In this document: positions 7,447 through 16,627 of the stretch, in pieces
Position numbering within the stretch: the first letter of the stretch is position 1
Layout of the letters: the number at the start of each line of letters is the position of its first letter
DNA from: Lachnospiraceae bacterium
GTDB lineage: Bacteria; Bacillota; Clostridia; Lachnospirales; Lachnospiraceae
Assembly (NCBI GenBank): GCA_024399135.1
Contig: JAKSHY010000006.1
Location: forward strand, 1-64,000
Length of the DNA stretch: 64,000 nt
Reading direction: 5' to 3'
Translations under genes and position numbers: made by a program
Notes under the pieces: generated by a model
Database searches by the model: none
What the model saw: the letters and a program-made list of their open reading frames with translations, nothing else
Told to the model about the DNA's origin: nothing

Positions 7447-7499
7447 AATTTTGGAGGCTAGTATGGGATATAAGGATACTAAAAGCCTTACGAAAATTT
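7447..7499. terminator. Bidirectional terminator-like inverted repeat between convergent genes
   Basis: AGGCTAGTAT (7455-7464) faces ATACTA (7476-7481) and AGCCT (7484-7488), flanked by AAATTTT on the left and AAAATTT on the right, giving T-rich tails on both strands. The right arm runs into the bioY stop codon. Confidence 0.5.
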
Positions 7500-8027
7500 C
7501 TGTATAGCCTTGTGAACAGGGAGCCCAACTATTATTGCTATAGCAAATTTAATGAGGTCAACTGGAATGAAAGGGATTACGCCGGCTGCAAGTGCTTCGC
7601 CGAAGGTCATTGAAGCAGCTACCGCAAGCCATGCTGTTCCGAAAGCATAGCATACAGCTAATCCAAGGAGCATACCAAGACACATAAATACAATATTACG
7701 ATTGGTTTTCTTAATTATGATTCCTGCGATTAAAGCTAAAGGAATGTATCCTATAATGTATCCACCTGTTGGTCCAGCAAGAACACCGAATCCACCTGTG
7801 TACTTTGAAAAGACCGGTAATCCAACCAATCCAAGAAGAATATAGATTAATATGCTGATTACAGATTCCGTAGTAGGTAGAATTACTATTGCAAGTGCGA
7901 TTCCTAATATTCCAAGAGAAATGGGAACAGGACTTATTGCTAATGGAAATGAAATAGGTCCTAAAATGCAAAGTACCGCAGCAAGAAGTGCAATTTTTAC
8001 CATTTGGTATAAAGATAGTTTTTTCAT
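7488..8027 (-). CDS. bioY: Biotin transporter substrate-binding S component BioY
   Basis: 179 aa, six predicted membrane helices. The sequence LGPISFPLAISPVPISLGILG and the glycine-rich GGFGVLAGPTGGYIIGY motif are characteristic of BioY, the biotin-binding subunit of ECF importers, which can work with a shared EcfAAT module located elsewhere. A GAGGAG ribosome site lies upstream on the minus strand. It is divergent from birA and shares a compact regulatory region with it; BirA-type repression by biotin is the expected control. Confidence 0.93.
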   Translation of the reverse strand: MKKLSLYQMVKIALLAAVLCILGPISFPLAISPVPISLGILGIALAIVILPTTESVISILIYILLGLVGLPVFSKYTGGFGVLAGPTGGYIIGYIPLALIAGIIIKKTNRNIVFMCLGMLLGLAVCYAFGTAWLAVAASMTFGEALAAGVIPFIPVDLIKFAIAIIVGLPVHKAIQKFS

Positions 8028-8110
8028 TTTTCTAATCTCCTCATTATTCTAAATATTTATTCATTTGATAATTGCCCGCAAATCTGAACTAAATATTTGA
8101 TTTGCAAAAC

Positions 8111-8180
8111 AAAGTTTACAATCACTTCTAAACTGCGTCAACACAACTTGACACAAGGTTTACAATTAAAATAAAAAAGG
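8111..8180. promoter_or_regulatory. Face-to-face bioY/birA promoters with repeated GTTTACAAT sites
   Basis: The inverted repeat GTCAACACAACTTGAC (8137-8152) is made of two -35 boxes: TTGACG for bioY on the minus strand (8141 to 8136), with a 17-bp spacer to TAAACT, and TTGACA for birA (8148-8153). GTTTACAAT occurs twice in direct orientation, at 8114-8122 over the bioY -10 and at 8158-8166 in the birA promoter. This half-site matches the GGTTTACAA arm of the Firmicute BirA operator, although no classical inverted pair is present. Confidence 0.6.
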
Positions 8181-8188
8181 ATTTTAAA

Positions 8189-9184
8189 ATGTCGACGAAG
8201 GAAGAAGTACTAAAACTGTTAAGGAAAAACAACGAATCCTTTATTTCTGGTCAGGAAATAGCGGATGAAATATTCGTGACCAGAGCGAGCGTCTGGAAGG
8301 CCATTAAATCACTTGAGAAGGAAGGTTATGAAATAGATGCTGTTACGAACAAAGGGTACAGACTGCGTGGTAGTATCGATTTGATAGATATTGAGAGTAT
8401 CAAGGAAACATTGCTCAAAAATGAAATCAATACCAACCTTATATATTTGGAAGAGACGACTTCAACCAATGATGTGGCACATGAACTTGAAAGAAAGAAT
8501 CATGAAGAGCTCATAGTAGTTTCAGACTTTCAAAGTAAGGGAAGAGGAAGAAGGGGAAGAGACTTTTTTTCACCTAAAGGAACGGGACTCTATTTTAGCG
8601 TTCTTCTTCATAACAAAAGAAATCAGATAGATACTGCAGGAATTACTGCTGTTACAGCGAGTATTATTGCGAAGGCAATTGATGACATAGTGTTTAATGG
8701 TGTCAACACAGCTAAAATCAAGTGGGTGAATGATATATTTATTAATGAAAGGAAGGTTGCTGGAATTCTTTCAGAAGCCTTCGGTACACTTGAGGACGAG
8801 GATGAAGGTCATATTATTATCGGTATTGGTATAAATATATATGTACCCAAAGATGATTTTCCTAAAGAACTTAGGAAAACAGCGGCAGCAGTTCTTGAGA
8901 ACCTGGAAGAGGCGCCTAAAGATATTAGAACAAAGCTTCTTGATAGAATCATTACAGATTTTTATTCATATTTTAGGAACAATGATCAAAAAGAAAAGTA
9001 CTTTAAGATATATGAAGAAAAACTGTTTCTCGTAGGTAATTATGTAAAAATCAATTCTTTTGACGGAAACTATAGATATGCCATGGTAACAGGCATTAGT
9101 GAGGATTATCACTTGCAAGTTCAGTATGATGATGGGAAGGAAGAAGAACTATCCTCGGGAGAGGTTAGTGTGGTAAAATACTAA
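8189..9184 (+). CDS. birA: Bifunctional biotin ligase / biotin operon repressor BirA
   Basis: 331 aa, the length of two-function BirA. Residues 1-62 form a winged helix-turn-helix (SGQEIADEIFVTRASVWKAI). The central catalytic domain contains the biotinyl-5'-AMP loop GRGRRGRDFFSPKGTG and the KWVNDIFINERKVAGILSE motif, and a small C-terminal SH3-like domain follows (VGNYVKI...DDGKEEELSSGEVS). It charges biotin-dependent carboxylases and should repress bioY, its divergent neighbour, when biotin is plentiful. Confidence 0.94.
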   Translation: MSTKEEVLKLLRKNNESFISGQEIADEIFVTRASVWKAIKSLEKEGYEIDAVTNKGYRLRGSIDLIDIESIKETLLKNEINTNLIYLEETTSTNDVAHELERKNHEELIVVSDFQSKGRGRRGRDFFSPKGTGLYFSVLLHNKRNQIDTAGITAVTASIIAKAIDDIVFNGVNTAKIKWVNDIFINERKVAGILSEAFGTLEDEDEGHIIIGIGINIYVPKDDFPKELRKTAAAVLENLEEAPKDIRTKLLDRIITDFYSYFRNNDQKEKYFKIYEEKLFLVGNYVKINSFDGNYRYAMVTGISEDYHLQVQYDDGKEEELSSGEVSVVKY

Positions 9185-9230
9185 TTCAGAAGTTTCGTGC
9201 AATAACATAAGAAAAATTGGAGAGTAATAT

Positions 9231-11276
9231 ATGAAAATCTTAAGAAGAAAAGGTGAAGAAATATCACCAGATATGATTGGATTATTTTTTGAGGATATTA
9301 ATTTCGCAGCAGATGGTGGTCTGTATGCGGAACTTATTGAAAACAGATCATTCGAAGCAAGAGAAGCATTTGGTACACCAACGAATCTGTATTCAGTGGA
9401 AGATTGTGGATATGCATGGGAAGCATTCAGCAAAACTTCAAAGCTTCCAGTTATGAAATATGTGACAGGAACTCCTCTTAGCGAATCTAATCCACATTAT
9501 TTAAGATTCACGGCCACTGAAAAGGGTCAGGGATTCGCTAATAAAGCATATGATGGAATATATCTTAAGAAGGGTGCTTCGGTTAATGTGGTATTCTATG
9601 CAAGGTCGGTCAAATATGACAGTTCTGTCACAATTAGTATTAAGGATACTAATGTCAAAGATACATTCTGCGAAGATACAATTACATTGAAAAAGAAAAT
9701 ACCATTCATGCCATTCAAAGATCTTACAGTTGAACTTAAAGAAGATATCTGGGGGATGAAGGCAGATATAGATAAGATTCGTGCTATGGACAAGTCTGAT
9801 ATGGTTGAGGCTTGTGAATGGGTTAAGTATGAAACAACCCTTACTGCTTCTTCGGACATAAAAGGAGGTAAGTTCGTAATAGAACTTAACGATGAAGGTG
9901 TAGTGGAATTCGATTTCATTTCAGTAATTCCAACCGATGCTGTAGAAGGTGTTTTCAGAAAAGATCTTTTCGAAGCTCTTAAAGGCATTAATCCAGGTTT
10001 TATAAGATTTCCAGGAGGATGCATAGTAGAGGGAATAAGTCTTGAGAACAGATATAGATGGAAAAGAACTGTTGGTGATGTGATTGACAGAAAGGTAATT
10101 CCTAATCTTTGGTCATTCATAGACGACAGAAGTCTTGATATTGAATCCCAAAGACCTGATGCACATTACATGCAGTCATATGGAATTGGATTTTATGAAT
10201 ATTTTCTTCTGTGTGAACTTCTTGGTGCAAAGGCGGTTCCAGTACTTAGTATGGGAGCTGCATGTCAGTTCAGATCAACTGAAATTATAGACGTAAATGA
10301 TGAAAAATTAGATGAGTATATAAAGGATGCAATTGATTTAATCGAATTCGCGAATGGATCTGTTGACACTAAATGGGGTGCATTACGTGCCAAAATGGGA
10401 CATCCTGAAAGCTTTAATTTGGAGATGATTGCTGTAGGAAATGAGCAGTGGGAAACGGAAAGCCTTAATCTTTTCGAAAGAAACGATAAGTTCGAAAAAG
10501 CAATTCATGAAGTTTATCCTGGATTTAAGCTTCTTGGAACAGCTGGACCTGTAATAGATATGGTCGCATGTGATCAGGCATGGGAATATTATAGGAAAGG
10601 AAAAGCAAAGCAGGATGATTTTTGCTATGCGGTAGACGAGCATTATTATAAGGAACCTCAGTGGATGTATGATCATGTGGATCTTTATGATACATATGAC
10701 AGGAATCTGTATGTTTTCGCAGGTGAGTATGCCGCTCATACTGAAAACAGAGGAAATAACATGGAAGCTGCGTTAGCGGAAGCAGCTATATTAACCGGAA
10801 TTGAGAAGAATGCAGGTGTTGTTAAGTTAGCATCCTATGCTCCATTATTTAATAGAATTGGTCACAGCCAGTGGAAGCCTGATATGATTTGGTTCGACGC
10901 TGATTCAGTTACATTGACACCTAACTATTATGTCCAGAAGTTATATGCTAATAATCTGGGCGCACATACCCTTTTACTTGATGAAGAGGCTATTGAGCTA
11001 CGAAAGAAGGGAATCTATATTGCATTATCTGAAACTAAAGATGGAGAGGTTATATTAAAGGTCGTTAATACTACGAATGAAGATTTTACATTGGAATTAG
11101 AAGATGAAGATGGCTCACCAGTAAAAAAGAATGCACATATTGAAGTCCTTCGTGCGGTAGGTGAAGAACCAGAAAATCTTCCACAACCATCGAAAATTGA
11201 TGTTATCAATACTAAACTAGAGGGAAGTTTTAGTATTGCAGCTATGACATTTGCAGTTGTGCGGTTATCTGATTAA
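9231..11276 (+). CDS. GH51 alpha-L-arabinofuranosidase, cytosolic
   Basis: 681 aa without a signal peptide. The GH51 hallmarks are MIGLFFEDINFAADGGLYAE at the N-terminus, FIRFPGGCIVEG, the acid/base Glu405 in VGNEQWE, and the nucleophile Glu499 in FAGEYAAH. A carbohydrate-binding-like insertion (about 100-210) precedes the TIM barrel and a beta domain closes the protein (ALSETKDGEVILKVVN). It probably releases arabinose from imported arabinoxylan or arabinan oligosaccharides, in keeping with a plant-fibre-degrading gut or rumen lifestyle. Its last 35 bp overlap the convergent SGNH gene. Confidence 0.92.
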   Translation: MKILRRKGEEISPDMIGLFFEDINFAADGGLYAELIENRSFEAREAFGTPTNLYSVEDCGYAWEAFSKTSKLPVMKYVTGTPLSESNPHYLRFTATEKGQGFANKAYDGIYLKKGASVNVVFYARSVKYDSSVTISIKDTNVKDTFCEDTITLKKKIPFMPFKDLTVELKEDIWGMKADIDKIRAMDKSDMVEACEWVKYETTLTASSDIKGGKFVIELNDEGVVEFDFISVIPTDAVEGVFRKDLFEALKGINPGFIRFPGGCIVEGISLENRYRWKRTVGDVIDRKVIPNLWSFIDDRSLDIESQRPDAHYMQSYGIGFYEYFLLCELLGAKAVPVLSMGAACQFRSTEIIDVNDEKLDEYIKDAIDLIEFANGSVDTKWGALRAKMGHPESFNLEMIAVGNEQWETESLNLFERNDKFEKAIHEVYPGFKLLGTAGPVIDMVACDQAWEYYRKGKAKQDDFCYAVDEHYYKEPQWMYDHVDLYDTYDRNLYVFAGEYAAHTENRGNNMEAALAEAAILTGIEKNAGVVKLASYAPLFNRIGHSQWKPDMIWFDADSVTLTPNYYVQKLYANNLGAHTLLLDEEAIELRKKGIYIALSETKDGEVILKVVNTTNEDFTLELEDEDGSPVKKNAHIEVLRAVGEEPENLPQPSKIDVINTKLEGSFSIAAMTFAVVRLSD

Positions 11277-12021
11277 TAGCATAATCAAACAAAACCTGAT
11301 TCCATACACCATATGCTTTGTTATTCATGTGGACATATTTGTCACTACAGTATTCAGGCTTAAGGTTTCCAAGTGAATCAGAAAGATATGGATTTAAATC
11401 GATGAATCCATAACCTAAAACTGCAGCTTTTTCCCGGCAAAGTGTATTATAAATTGTTATATCATTAATATTTAAATGGCCCTTGTTAACTCCTATGTAT
11501 ACAGGGGCCATTCCAATTATATGGATACTTACATTAGGATTTGCAGCTTTAATAGTATTACATAGTGTAATTAGATTATCTGATGTCTTTTCAGGCGAGA
11601 TCCCAACGAGATCATTTGTCCCAAGATAAATAAATACTTTGTCGGCTTTCATTAATGAAATGCTGTCCCATATAGCCATTTTATGCCCCATGTATTCAGG
11701 CTGCCTTTTTAAAGTCTTTTCAGGTTTTAGGGCATAATAAGAAGCAAAGCTTGTTGCAGCGAGAAATTCTGAATTTCTGGCACAAGCGATGTCGTTTCTT
11801 TTTGAGTAGCTTCGAAATCCCACCATTAAGGAGTCACCAATAAAGCAGGCATTAGAGTAATAATCCCAAACCATCTGGTACTGCGTTGCAATAGCATTAG
11901 CTTCAGATGAGATTTCATCTGTGTATGTTTTAACTGGCAAAATTGAAGGTGTGCTGATAATGGAAATTACCAATATTAATAGGGTAATTCCAGATTTTTT
12001 TAATATATTTATAATCTTCAT
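11242..12021 (-). CDS. Secreted SGNH/GDSL hydrolase
   Basis: 259 aa with an N-terminal hydrophobic signal or anchor (GITLLILVISIIST). Block I FIGDSL puts the nucleophile at Ser64, YLGTND forms block III, and DKYVHMNN near the C-terminus supplies the Asp/His pair. The family includes acetylxylan esterases and peptidoglycan O-acetyl enzymes; the substrate cannot be told from sequence. It converges with the GH51 gene, the two coding ends overlapping by 35 bp. An esterase role on decorated polysaccharide would fit the neighbour but is inference. Confidence 0.85.
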   Translation of the reverse strand: MKIINILKKSGITLLILVISIISTPSILPVKTYTDEISSEANAIATQYQMVWDYYSNACFIGDSLMVGFRSYSKRNDIACARNSEFLAATSFASYYALKPEKTLKRQPEYMGHKMAIWDSISLMKADKVFIYLGTNDLVGISPEKTSDNLITLCNTIKAANPNVSIHIIGMAPVYIGVNKGHLNINDITIYNTLCREKAAVLGYGFIDLNPYLSDSLGNLKPEYCSDKYVHMNNKAYGVWNQVLFDYAINQITAQLQMS

Positions 12022-12373
12022 TCTTAAGATCCTTCCGAAATATTTTTGTTAATCAAATGTATGTGCTTAACAAAATGTATTCTGAAAAGTGACGACAACA
12101 TATTATCATAGGTTGTCCTGTTAACACAAATTTCTATTGGTTATAAAATTCACTTTTAGTTACTTTATTGCCATGATGCAATAGGGGCAGATAAGATATG
12201 CTTGACGAATCCAAGAAAAAGCTATATATTGGATAAAGTGCTTTAACGCTTTAAAGCGTCTATTGGATAAAGATATTTGGATTGCTAATGTATAATGACA
12301 AATATTTGATATAATAGAGTCTTGTGTGGCAAGATTAAGCGAAGCATGAAATAACAAAAAGAGGTATGAAAAA
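12022..12373. other. 352-bp gene-free region with direct repeat and promoter
   Basis: No coding potential seen. It contains TATTGGATAAAG twice in direct orientation (12227-12238 and 12261-12272, 34 bp apart) bracketing the palindrome GCTTTAAAGC (12248-12257). An extended -10 element TGATATAAT at 12308-12316 probably starts the aldolase transcript; the -35 region is poor. Confidence 0.5.
12308..12316 (+). promoter_or_regulatory. Extended -10 promoter (TGATATAAT)
   Basis: TG-A-TATAAT located 58 bp upstream of ATG 12374. The -35 position (ATGTAT) is not consensus, which fits an extended -10 promoter or an activator-dependent one using the repeats just upstream. Confidence 0.55.
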
Positions 12374-13345
12374 ATGAAAGAAGTAGGAAGTTTATTAAGT
12401 TACAGAGAAAGCATTAAATTAGTTGATGCCACATTAAGAGATGGCGGTCTTGTTAATGACTTTTTCTTTACAGATGAGTTCGTTAAAGACTTGTACCAGA
12501 CTAATATTGATGCTGGTGTTGATTATATGGAAATGGGTTATCGTGCTTCTAAGAAGGTATTTGATGAGTCAAAGTTCGGTAAGTGGAAATTCTGTTCAGA
12601 TGATCATATTCGTGAAATCGTAGGTGAGAATGATACCAACCTTAAGCTTGCTATTATGGCTGATATAGGTAGACATGATAAGAACGACTTCGATGAGAAG
12701 GTTAACAGTCCAGTTGATTTGGTTCGAGTAGCAACATACATTCATCAGATTCCCGAAGCCATTGATATGATTGAGGATGCAGCTAAGAAAGGCTACGAAA
12801 CAACATGTAATATTATGGCTATCTCAACTAACCAGGAGAATGATTTGAAGGCTGCAATTGATATGGTATGTCAGACTCCTGTAGATGTTATCTACATCGT
12901 GGACAGCTTTGGTTCTATCTATCCAGAAGAAATGGCCAGAGTCGTAGATCTTTATGCTAACATTACTTCTAAGTATGGAAAAAAGCTTGGAATACATGCT
13001 CACAATAATCAGCAGCTTGCATTTGCCAATACTATTGAGTGCTGTGGTGACGGTGTTGACTGGCTTGATGCTACATACATGGGAATGGGACGTGGAGCAG
13101 GAAACTGTTCTATGGAATTGCTTACAGGATTCTTGAAGAACCCTAAGTACAAGCTTAATCCTGTACTTAAGTTCATCGAGAAGGATATGATGCCATTAAA
13201 GGAGCAGGGTGTTGTATGGGGATATGATATTCCATATTTTGTAACAGGGTTATTAAATCAGCATCCAAGAACAGCAATCCAGTTCATTAAAGATAAGAGA
13301 TCTGACTATTCAGAATATTATAATGATATGTTGATTGAAGGATAA
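12374..13345 (+). CDS. DRE-TIM metallolyase/aldolase domain protein (HMGL-like)
   Basis: 323 aa. The N-terminal LVDATLRDGGLVNDF is the DRE-TIM signature (Arg and Asp of the metal site), and GIHAHNNQQLAFANT supplies the HxH metal ligands, as in HMG-CoA lyase, 4-hydroxy-2-oxovalerate aldolase and isopropylmalate synthase. GMGRGAGNCSMELL is the conserved C-terminal loop. Length and motifs match the group labelled aldolase catalytic domain-containing protein; the actual substrate is unknown. It is transcribed alone between its own promoter and the terminator at 13375. Confidence 0.82.
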   Translation: MKEVGSLLSYRESIKLVDATLRDGGLVNDFFFTDEFVKDLYQTNIDAGVDYMEMGYRASKKVFDESKFGKWKFCSDDHIREIVGENDTNLKLAIMADIGRHDKNDFDEKVNSPVDLVRVATYIHQIPEAIDMIEDAAKKGYETTCNIMAISTNQENDLKAAIDMVCQTPVDVIYIVDSFGSIYPEEMARVVDLYANITSKYGKKLGIHAHNNQQLAFANTIECCGDGVDWLDATYMGMGRGAGNCSMELLTGFLKNPKYKLNPVLKFIEKDMMPLKEQGVVWGYDIPYFVTGLLNQHPRTAIQFIKDKRSDYSEYYNDMLIEG

Positions 13346-13374
13346 TAAATATATTATAATTATTATGTGGACAG

Positions 13375-13408
13375 GGCGTTCTACCAGGGGTGGAGCGCCT
13401 TTATTTTT
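13375..13408 (+). terminator. Intrinsic terminator after aldolase
   Basis: GGCGTTCTACC (13375-13385), loop AGG, GGTGGAGCGCC (13389-13399) with G-U wobbles, then TTTATTTTT. Confidence 0.8.
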
Positions 13409-13446
13409 GAAACCAGGAGAAATTAAAGTTAAATAATTATAGAAAA

Positions 13447-14496
13447 ATGAAAGTATTAAAAATTATAGGAAAGATTTTGGGAATATTAGCGGCATTGGCC
13501 GTAGTGTGTTGCATTGTGATTCTAATTATCTTTCGAAATGAAGTATTAACAATTGCATCCATTGAAAAGATAGATGATTATCCTATATACACCATGGATT
13601 ATAAGGGAACGTACTGGTTCGAAGAGTTCATGGAAACTAATGGAATGGTGAGTCACAGAGATTTTTCAGCCTTCTTTATGAATAAAGTTACAAGAGGATT
13701 GGTTGAAAATGACGGTAAAATAACTCCAAGGAAGACAGCTATGTGCACGTGCTTTGTATGCCGAAATGAAAATGGAGATATTATTTATGGCCGTAATCTT
13801 GAGCAGGGTGGGTATTGCCCTCCAGTTGTAGTTTCAACTCATGCAGGAAAGTATGACACTATAGGAACTGCATTTTTAGTAGATAGTAATGAGGAAATGC
13901 CTGAACTAAAAAGGAAGATTAATATGCTGACAGAACCATATTTCACAGCAGATGGTATGAATGAAACAGGAGTTGCTATAAGTCTTCTTTCAGTACCATA
14001 TTCAATTCTTCCAGATAATGGTGATGTACCACTTCTCTCAGCTGACCAGGTGTGCAGACTGGTTTTGGATCAGGCTGGATCAGTAGATGAGGCGGTAGAA
14101 TTGTTTTCGAAGTTTAACCTTGATGCTTCTCCTTTAGAACAGTTGTCAGCATGTCATTTCTTAATAGCAGACAGATCAGGTAAAATGGTAGTAGTAGAGT
14201 TACATAATGGGAAAACTAGCGTAGTATTACCAATCCATGATAATTATATGACTGTTACTAATTTTTATCTTAATGATGAGATTTCAAGCGGTATAGGGCA
14301 GGCCAGATACAAATATATAGAAAAAGCACTTGAAGAAAAGCAGGGGGTACTTAGTGAAGAAGAGGCGCTTGAACTTCTCGCTTCGGTTAAAGATCCACAT
14401 ATCCATGCAGAATGGACGAGCGTATATAATTTAACGACTGGGGATATGTATATTATGCCGAAGTCACAGCTTGACCGAGTTCATAGGATTCGGTAA
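13447..14496 (+). CDS. Membrane-anchored linear-amide C-N hydrolase (Ntn superfamily)
   Basis: 349 aa. One membrane segment (about 8-29) anchors an extracytoplasmic Ntn hydrolase domain. AMCTCFVCRNENGDIIYGRN places a nucleophile cysteine at about residue 100 (the CT pair of choloylglycine hydrolase and C45 acyltransferases); TADGMNETGVAISLL and ADRSGKMVVVEL match the conserved strands of the family. Possible roles are hydrolysis of bile-salt, N-acyl amino acid or beta-lactam-type amides. A propeptide of about 70 residues after the anchor may be cleaved autocatalytically. The substrate is not predictable from sequence. Confidence 0.8.
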   Translation: MKVLKIIGKILGILAALAVVCCIVILIIFRNEVLTIASIEKIDDYPIYTMDYKGTYWFEEFMETNGMVSHRDFSAFFMNKVTRGLVENDGKITPRKTAMCTCFVCRNENGDIIYGRNLEQGGYCPPVVVSTHAGKYDTIGTAFLVDSNEEMPELKRKINMLTEPYFTADGMNETGVAISLLSVPYSILPDNGDVPLLSADQVCRLVLDQAGSVDEAVELFSKFNLDASPLEQLSACHFLIADRSGKMVVVELHNGKTSVVLPIHDNYMTVTNFYLNDEISSGIGQARYKYIEKALEEKQGVLSEEEALELLASVKDPHIHAEWTSVYNLTTGDMYIMPKSQLDRVHRIR

Positions 14497-14590
14497 ATGA
14501 TTATGGTGTATGGCATGGTTTTTAACACAAGATTCGTCGATTGAAATTGTGTGCACATAAAAGGGGAAAAACTATAAGGGGTAAAATGCG

Positions 14591-15580
14591 ATGATTACAT
14601 TAAATGATTATTTATATAACGGAGATACGGTTCTAAAAATTCTTCAGAAATATTCACATGACTTAAGAGAAGAGTCAATTAATAATCATAACAGTGTTGA
14701 TATGGTACACTGCAATTTTTTATTGCAGTTAATTGATATCTTAGAACATAATGATTTCCTGACTTCACAGTCACAAAGAATCCGTGAACTATATAAGCTT
14801 ATGGCGAAAGAATATCCATTTTTGGCTTTTACTTTTAAGGGAAGAATCAAATCGCTTATTCGTGCGGAGGAGAAGTTTAATGGATATATAGTTGAATATA
14901 TTTATGATTATTTCAAAGATACAGGTTCATTTCCTCCGGTAGAAGATTTAAAACAAAAACTAAACTGCTTTAGAGACCTTATTGCATATAGGATTGTTGT
15001 TTCGATGCCTAAATGTCATATTAATGAAGGCGAAAAGCGAGAGGACATCGAGCTTGAATATCTCTATAAAATAGCAAATATTATCCCAGAATTCTTGGAA
15101 GAGAGAGGCTTTAGCGTTCAGATATCAGAAATAGATGGAGCCAAGCAATCAGAAAAGCTTAATGAAAATCTTCGCCCATATTACCGCGATTATATAGAGA
15201 ACCCAAGTCCTATTGGTTATAGATCGCTTCATATTACATTGTATGATAATATTGCAAGAAGCTATATTGAGGTTCAGCTTAGAACGAAGGAAATGGATGA
15301 TTACGCTGAGATAGGTGCAGCGAATCATTTAGGATATGAAAAGAGACAGGAGTCTGAGAGAAGCCGACGTGATGAAATTCCATTAGGTGAATGTCCATAT
15401 TTTGATGACGCTTATGAAAGAGTTAAGAGGCTTCATGAACTGGATCTGTCTAAGATTGATGTTAATATGTTCGGAGCGATTAATAATAGTGTAGTAAATG
15501 ATGGCTGTGGTCTGTTCAGGGGTAGACTCATTCTTCCATTCGAGCATTTGTCACGCTTTCAGAATGACATTATCGATTAA
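14591..15580 (+). CDS. RelA/SpoT-domain protein ((p)ppGpp synthetase-like)
   Basis: 329 aa with one RelA/SpoT nucleotidyltransferase domain. Key blocks are FTFKGRIKSLIRAEEKF (Lys/Arg ATP contacts), CFRDLIAYRIVV, SPIGYRSLHIT (GYxSxH of the synthetase pocket) and IEVQLRTKEMDDYAEIGAANH. There is no HD hydrolase, TGS or ACT domain, so it resembles a small alarmone synthetase, somewhat longer than RelP/RelQ. The spacing between Glu-Val-Gln and His is as in active synthetases, but the C-terminal 60 residues are unfamiliar. Activity on GDP/GTP is likely but unproven. Confidence 0.8.
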   Translation: MITLNDYLYNGDTVLKILQKYSHDLREESINNHNSVDMVHCNFLLQLIDILEHNDFLTSQSQRIRELYKLMAKEYPFLAFTFKGRIKSLIRAEEKFNGYIVEYIYDYFKDTGSFPPVEDLKQKLNCFRDLIAYRIVVSMPKCHINEGEKREDIELEYLYKIANIIPEFLEERGFSVQISEIDGAKQSEKLNENLRPYYRDYIENPSPIGYRSLHITLYDNIARSYIEVQLRTKEMDDYAEIGAANHLGYEKRQESERSRRDEIPLGECPYFDDAYERVKRLHELDLSKIDVNMFGAINNSVVNDGCGLFRGRLILPFEHLSRFQNDIID

Positions 15581-15646
15581 GACGCTATATATATGTTTAC
15601 ATTGCTGATGATGAGTCAAGATGCGTATTAAATAAAAGGAATGAAT

Positions 15647-16495
15647 ATGAAAACAGCATTAGTATTAGAAGGCGGTGCGATGCGCGGTATGTATACAGCA
15701 GGCGTTCTGGATGTGTTCATGGAAAATGGACTTAAGTTCGACGCTATTATTGGTGCATCTGCTGGGGCTCTTTTCGGAGTGAATTATCTGTCGGGACAGA
15801 ACGGAAGGGCTATTCGATATAACAAAAAATATAATAAAGATAAGAATTATATGGGAATTCGTCCTTTATTAAAGGAAGGTAATATTGTAAGCACCAACTT
15901 CGCCTATGTCAGAGTCCCTCACGAACTTGATATATTCGATGATGAAACTTATAAAAAGTCTGAGGTTCCATTCCTTGCTGTCGTTACGAATATTGAAACA
16001 GGAGAACCTGAGTATATTAAGGTAGACAGTGTGTTTGAAAAGATGGATGTGCTTAGGGCTTCAGGTTCTATGCCATTCGTATCAACGCCTGTTCCTATAG
16101 ATGGAAAACTATATCTTGATGGTGCAATTACGGACAGTATCCCTTATCAGTATATGCTTGATAATGGTTATGACAGAGTTTTGGTAATTCTTACCAAGAA
16201 AAAAGGATACGTTAAATCTCCAATTCCTTCGTATCTTGCCAATATGTTTTACAAAAGAAAATATCCAAGGTTTGCTAACGCAGTAATAAACAGGCATAAT
16301 ATGTACAATGCCCAGATGGAAAAGCTAAAAGAACTTGAGGAAAATGGCATTGCAACGATTATTCAGACAGATAAAGAGATTAAAATCAAGAAGACAGAGA
16401 AGGATCCTGAAAAGCTTGAGGCATTGTACCAGATAGGAAGAGCTGATGGTACAAAATATCTTGAGAAATTGAAAAATCAGGATGAAAGTAATTAA
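15647..16495 (+). CDS. Patatin-like phospholipase family protein
   Basis: 282 aa. LVLEGGAMRGMYTAGVLD is the oxyanion loop, GASAG holds the catalytic serine, and YLDGAITDSIP supplies the Asp of the Ser-Asp dyad. The whole length matches bacterial YjjU/RssA-type patatins, cytosolic lipid acyl hydrolases. The upstream ATG at 15641 lies immediately against the AAGGA ribosome site (15636-15640), so ATG 15647 with 6-base spacing is preferred. A strong terminator follows at 16547. Confidence 0.88.
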   Translation: MKTALVLEGGAMRGMYTAGVLDVFMENGLKFDAIIGASAGALFGVNYLSGQNGRAIRYNKKYNKDKNYMGIRPLLKEGNIVSTNFAYVRVPHELDIFDDETYKKSEVPFLAVVTNIETGEPEYIKVDSVFEKMDVLRASGSMPFVSTPVPIDGKLYLDGAITDSIPYQYMLDNGYDRVLVILTKKKGYVKSPIPSYLANMFYKRKYPRFANAVINRHNMYNAQMEKLKELEENGIATIIQTDKEIKIKKTEKDPEKLEALYQIGRADGTKYLEKLKNQDESN

Positions 16496-16546
16496 GAAAG
16501 TCATTGACGTCATTAACTAAAAGATATATATTAAAAAACGGAACAA

Positions 16547-16581
16547 GGGTGTTCTGAGTTGTACTCAGAGCACCCTTTTTT
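16547..16581 (+). terminator. Strong intrinsic terminator after patatin gene
   Basis: GGGTGTTCTGAG (16547-16558), loop TTGTA, CTCAGAGCACCC (16564-16575), T6. Twelve base pairs with one G-U. Confidence 0.88.
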
Positions 16582-16627
16582 GTGGGCAAAATTCTTTAAC
16601 CCGTAAATTTAAAGTAAACCCAAAACA

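Noticed and set aside
9596-10120. 174-codon antisense frame within the GH51 gene
   Set aside because: Antisense shadow of a well-supported catalytic domain; no ribosome site or family.
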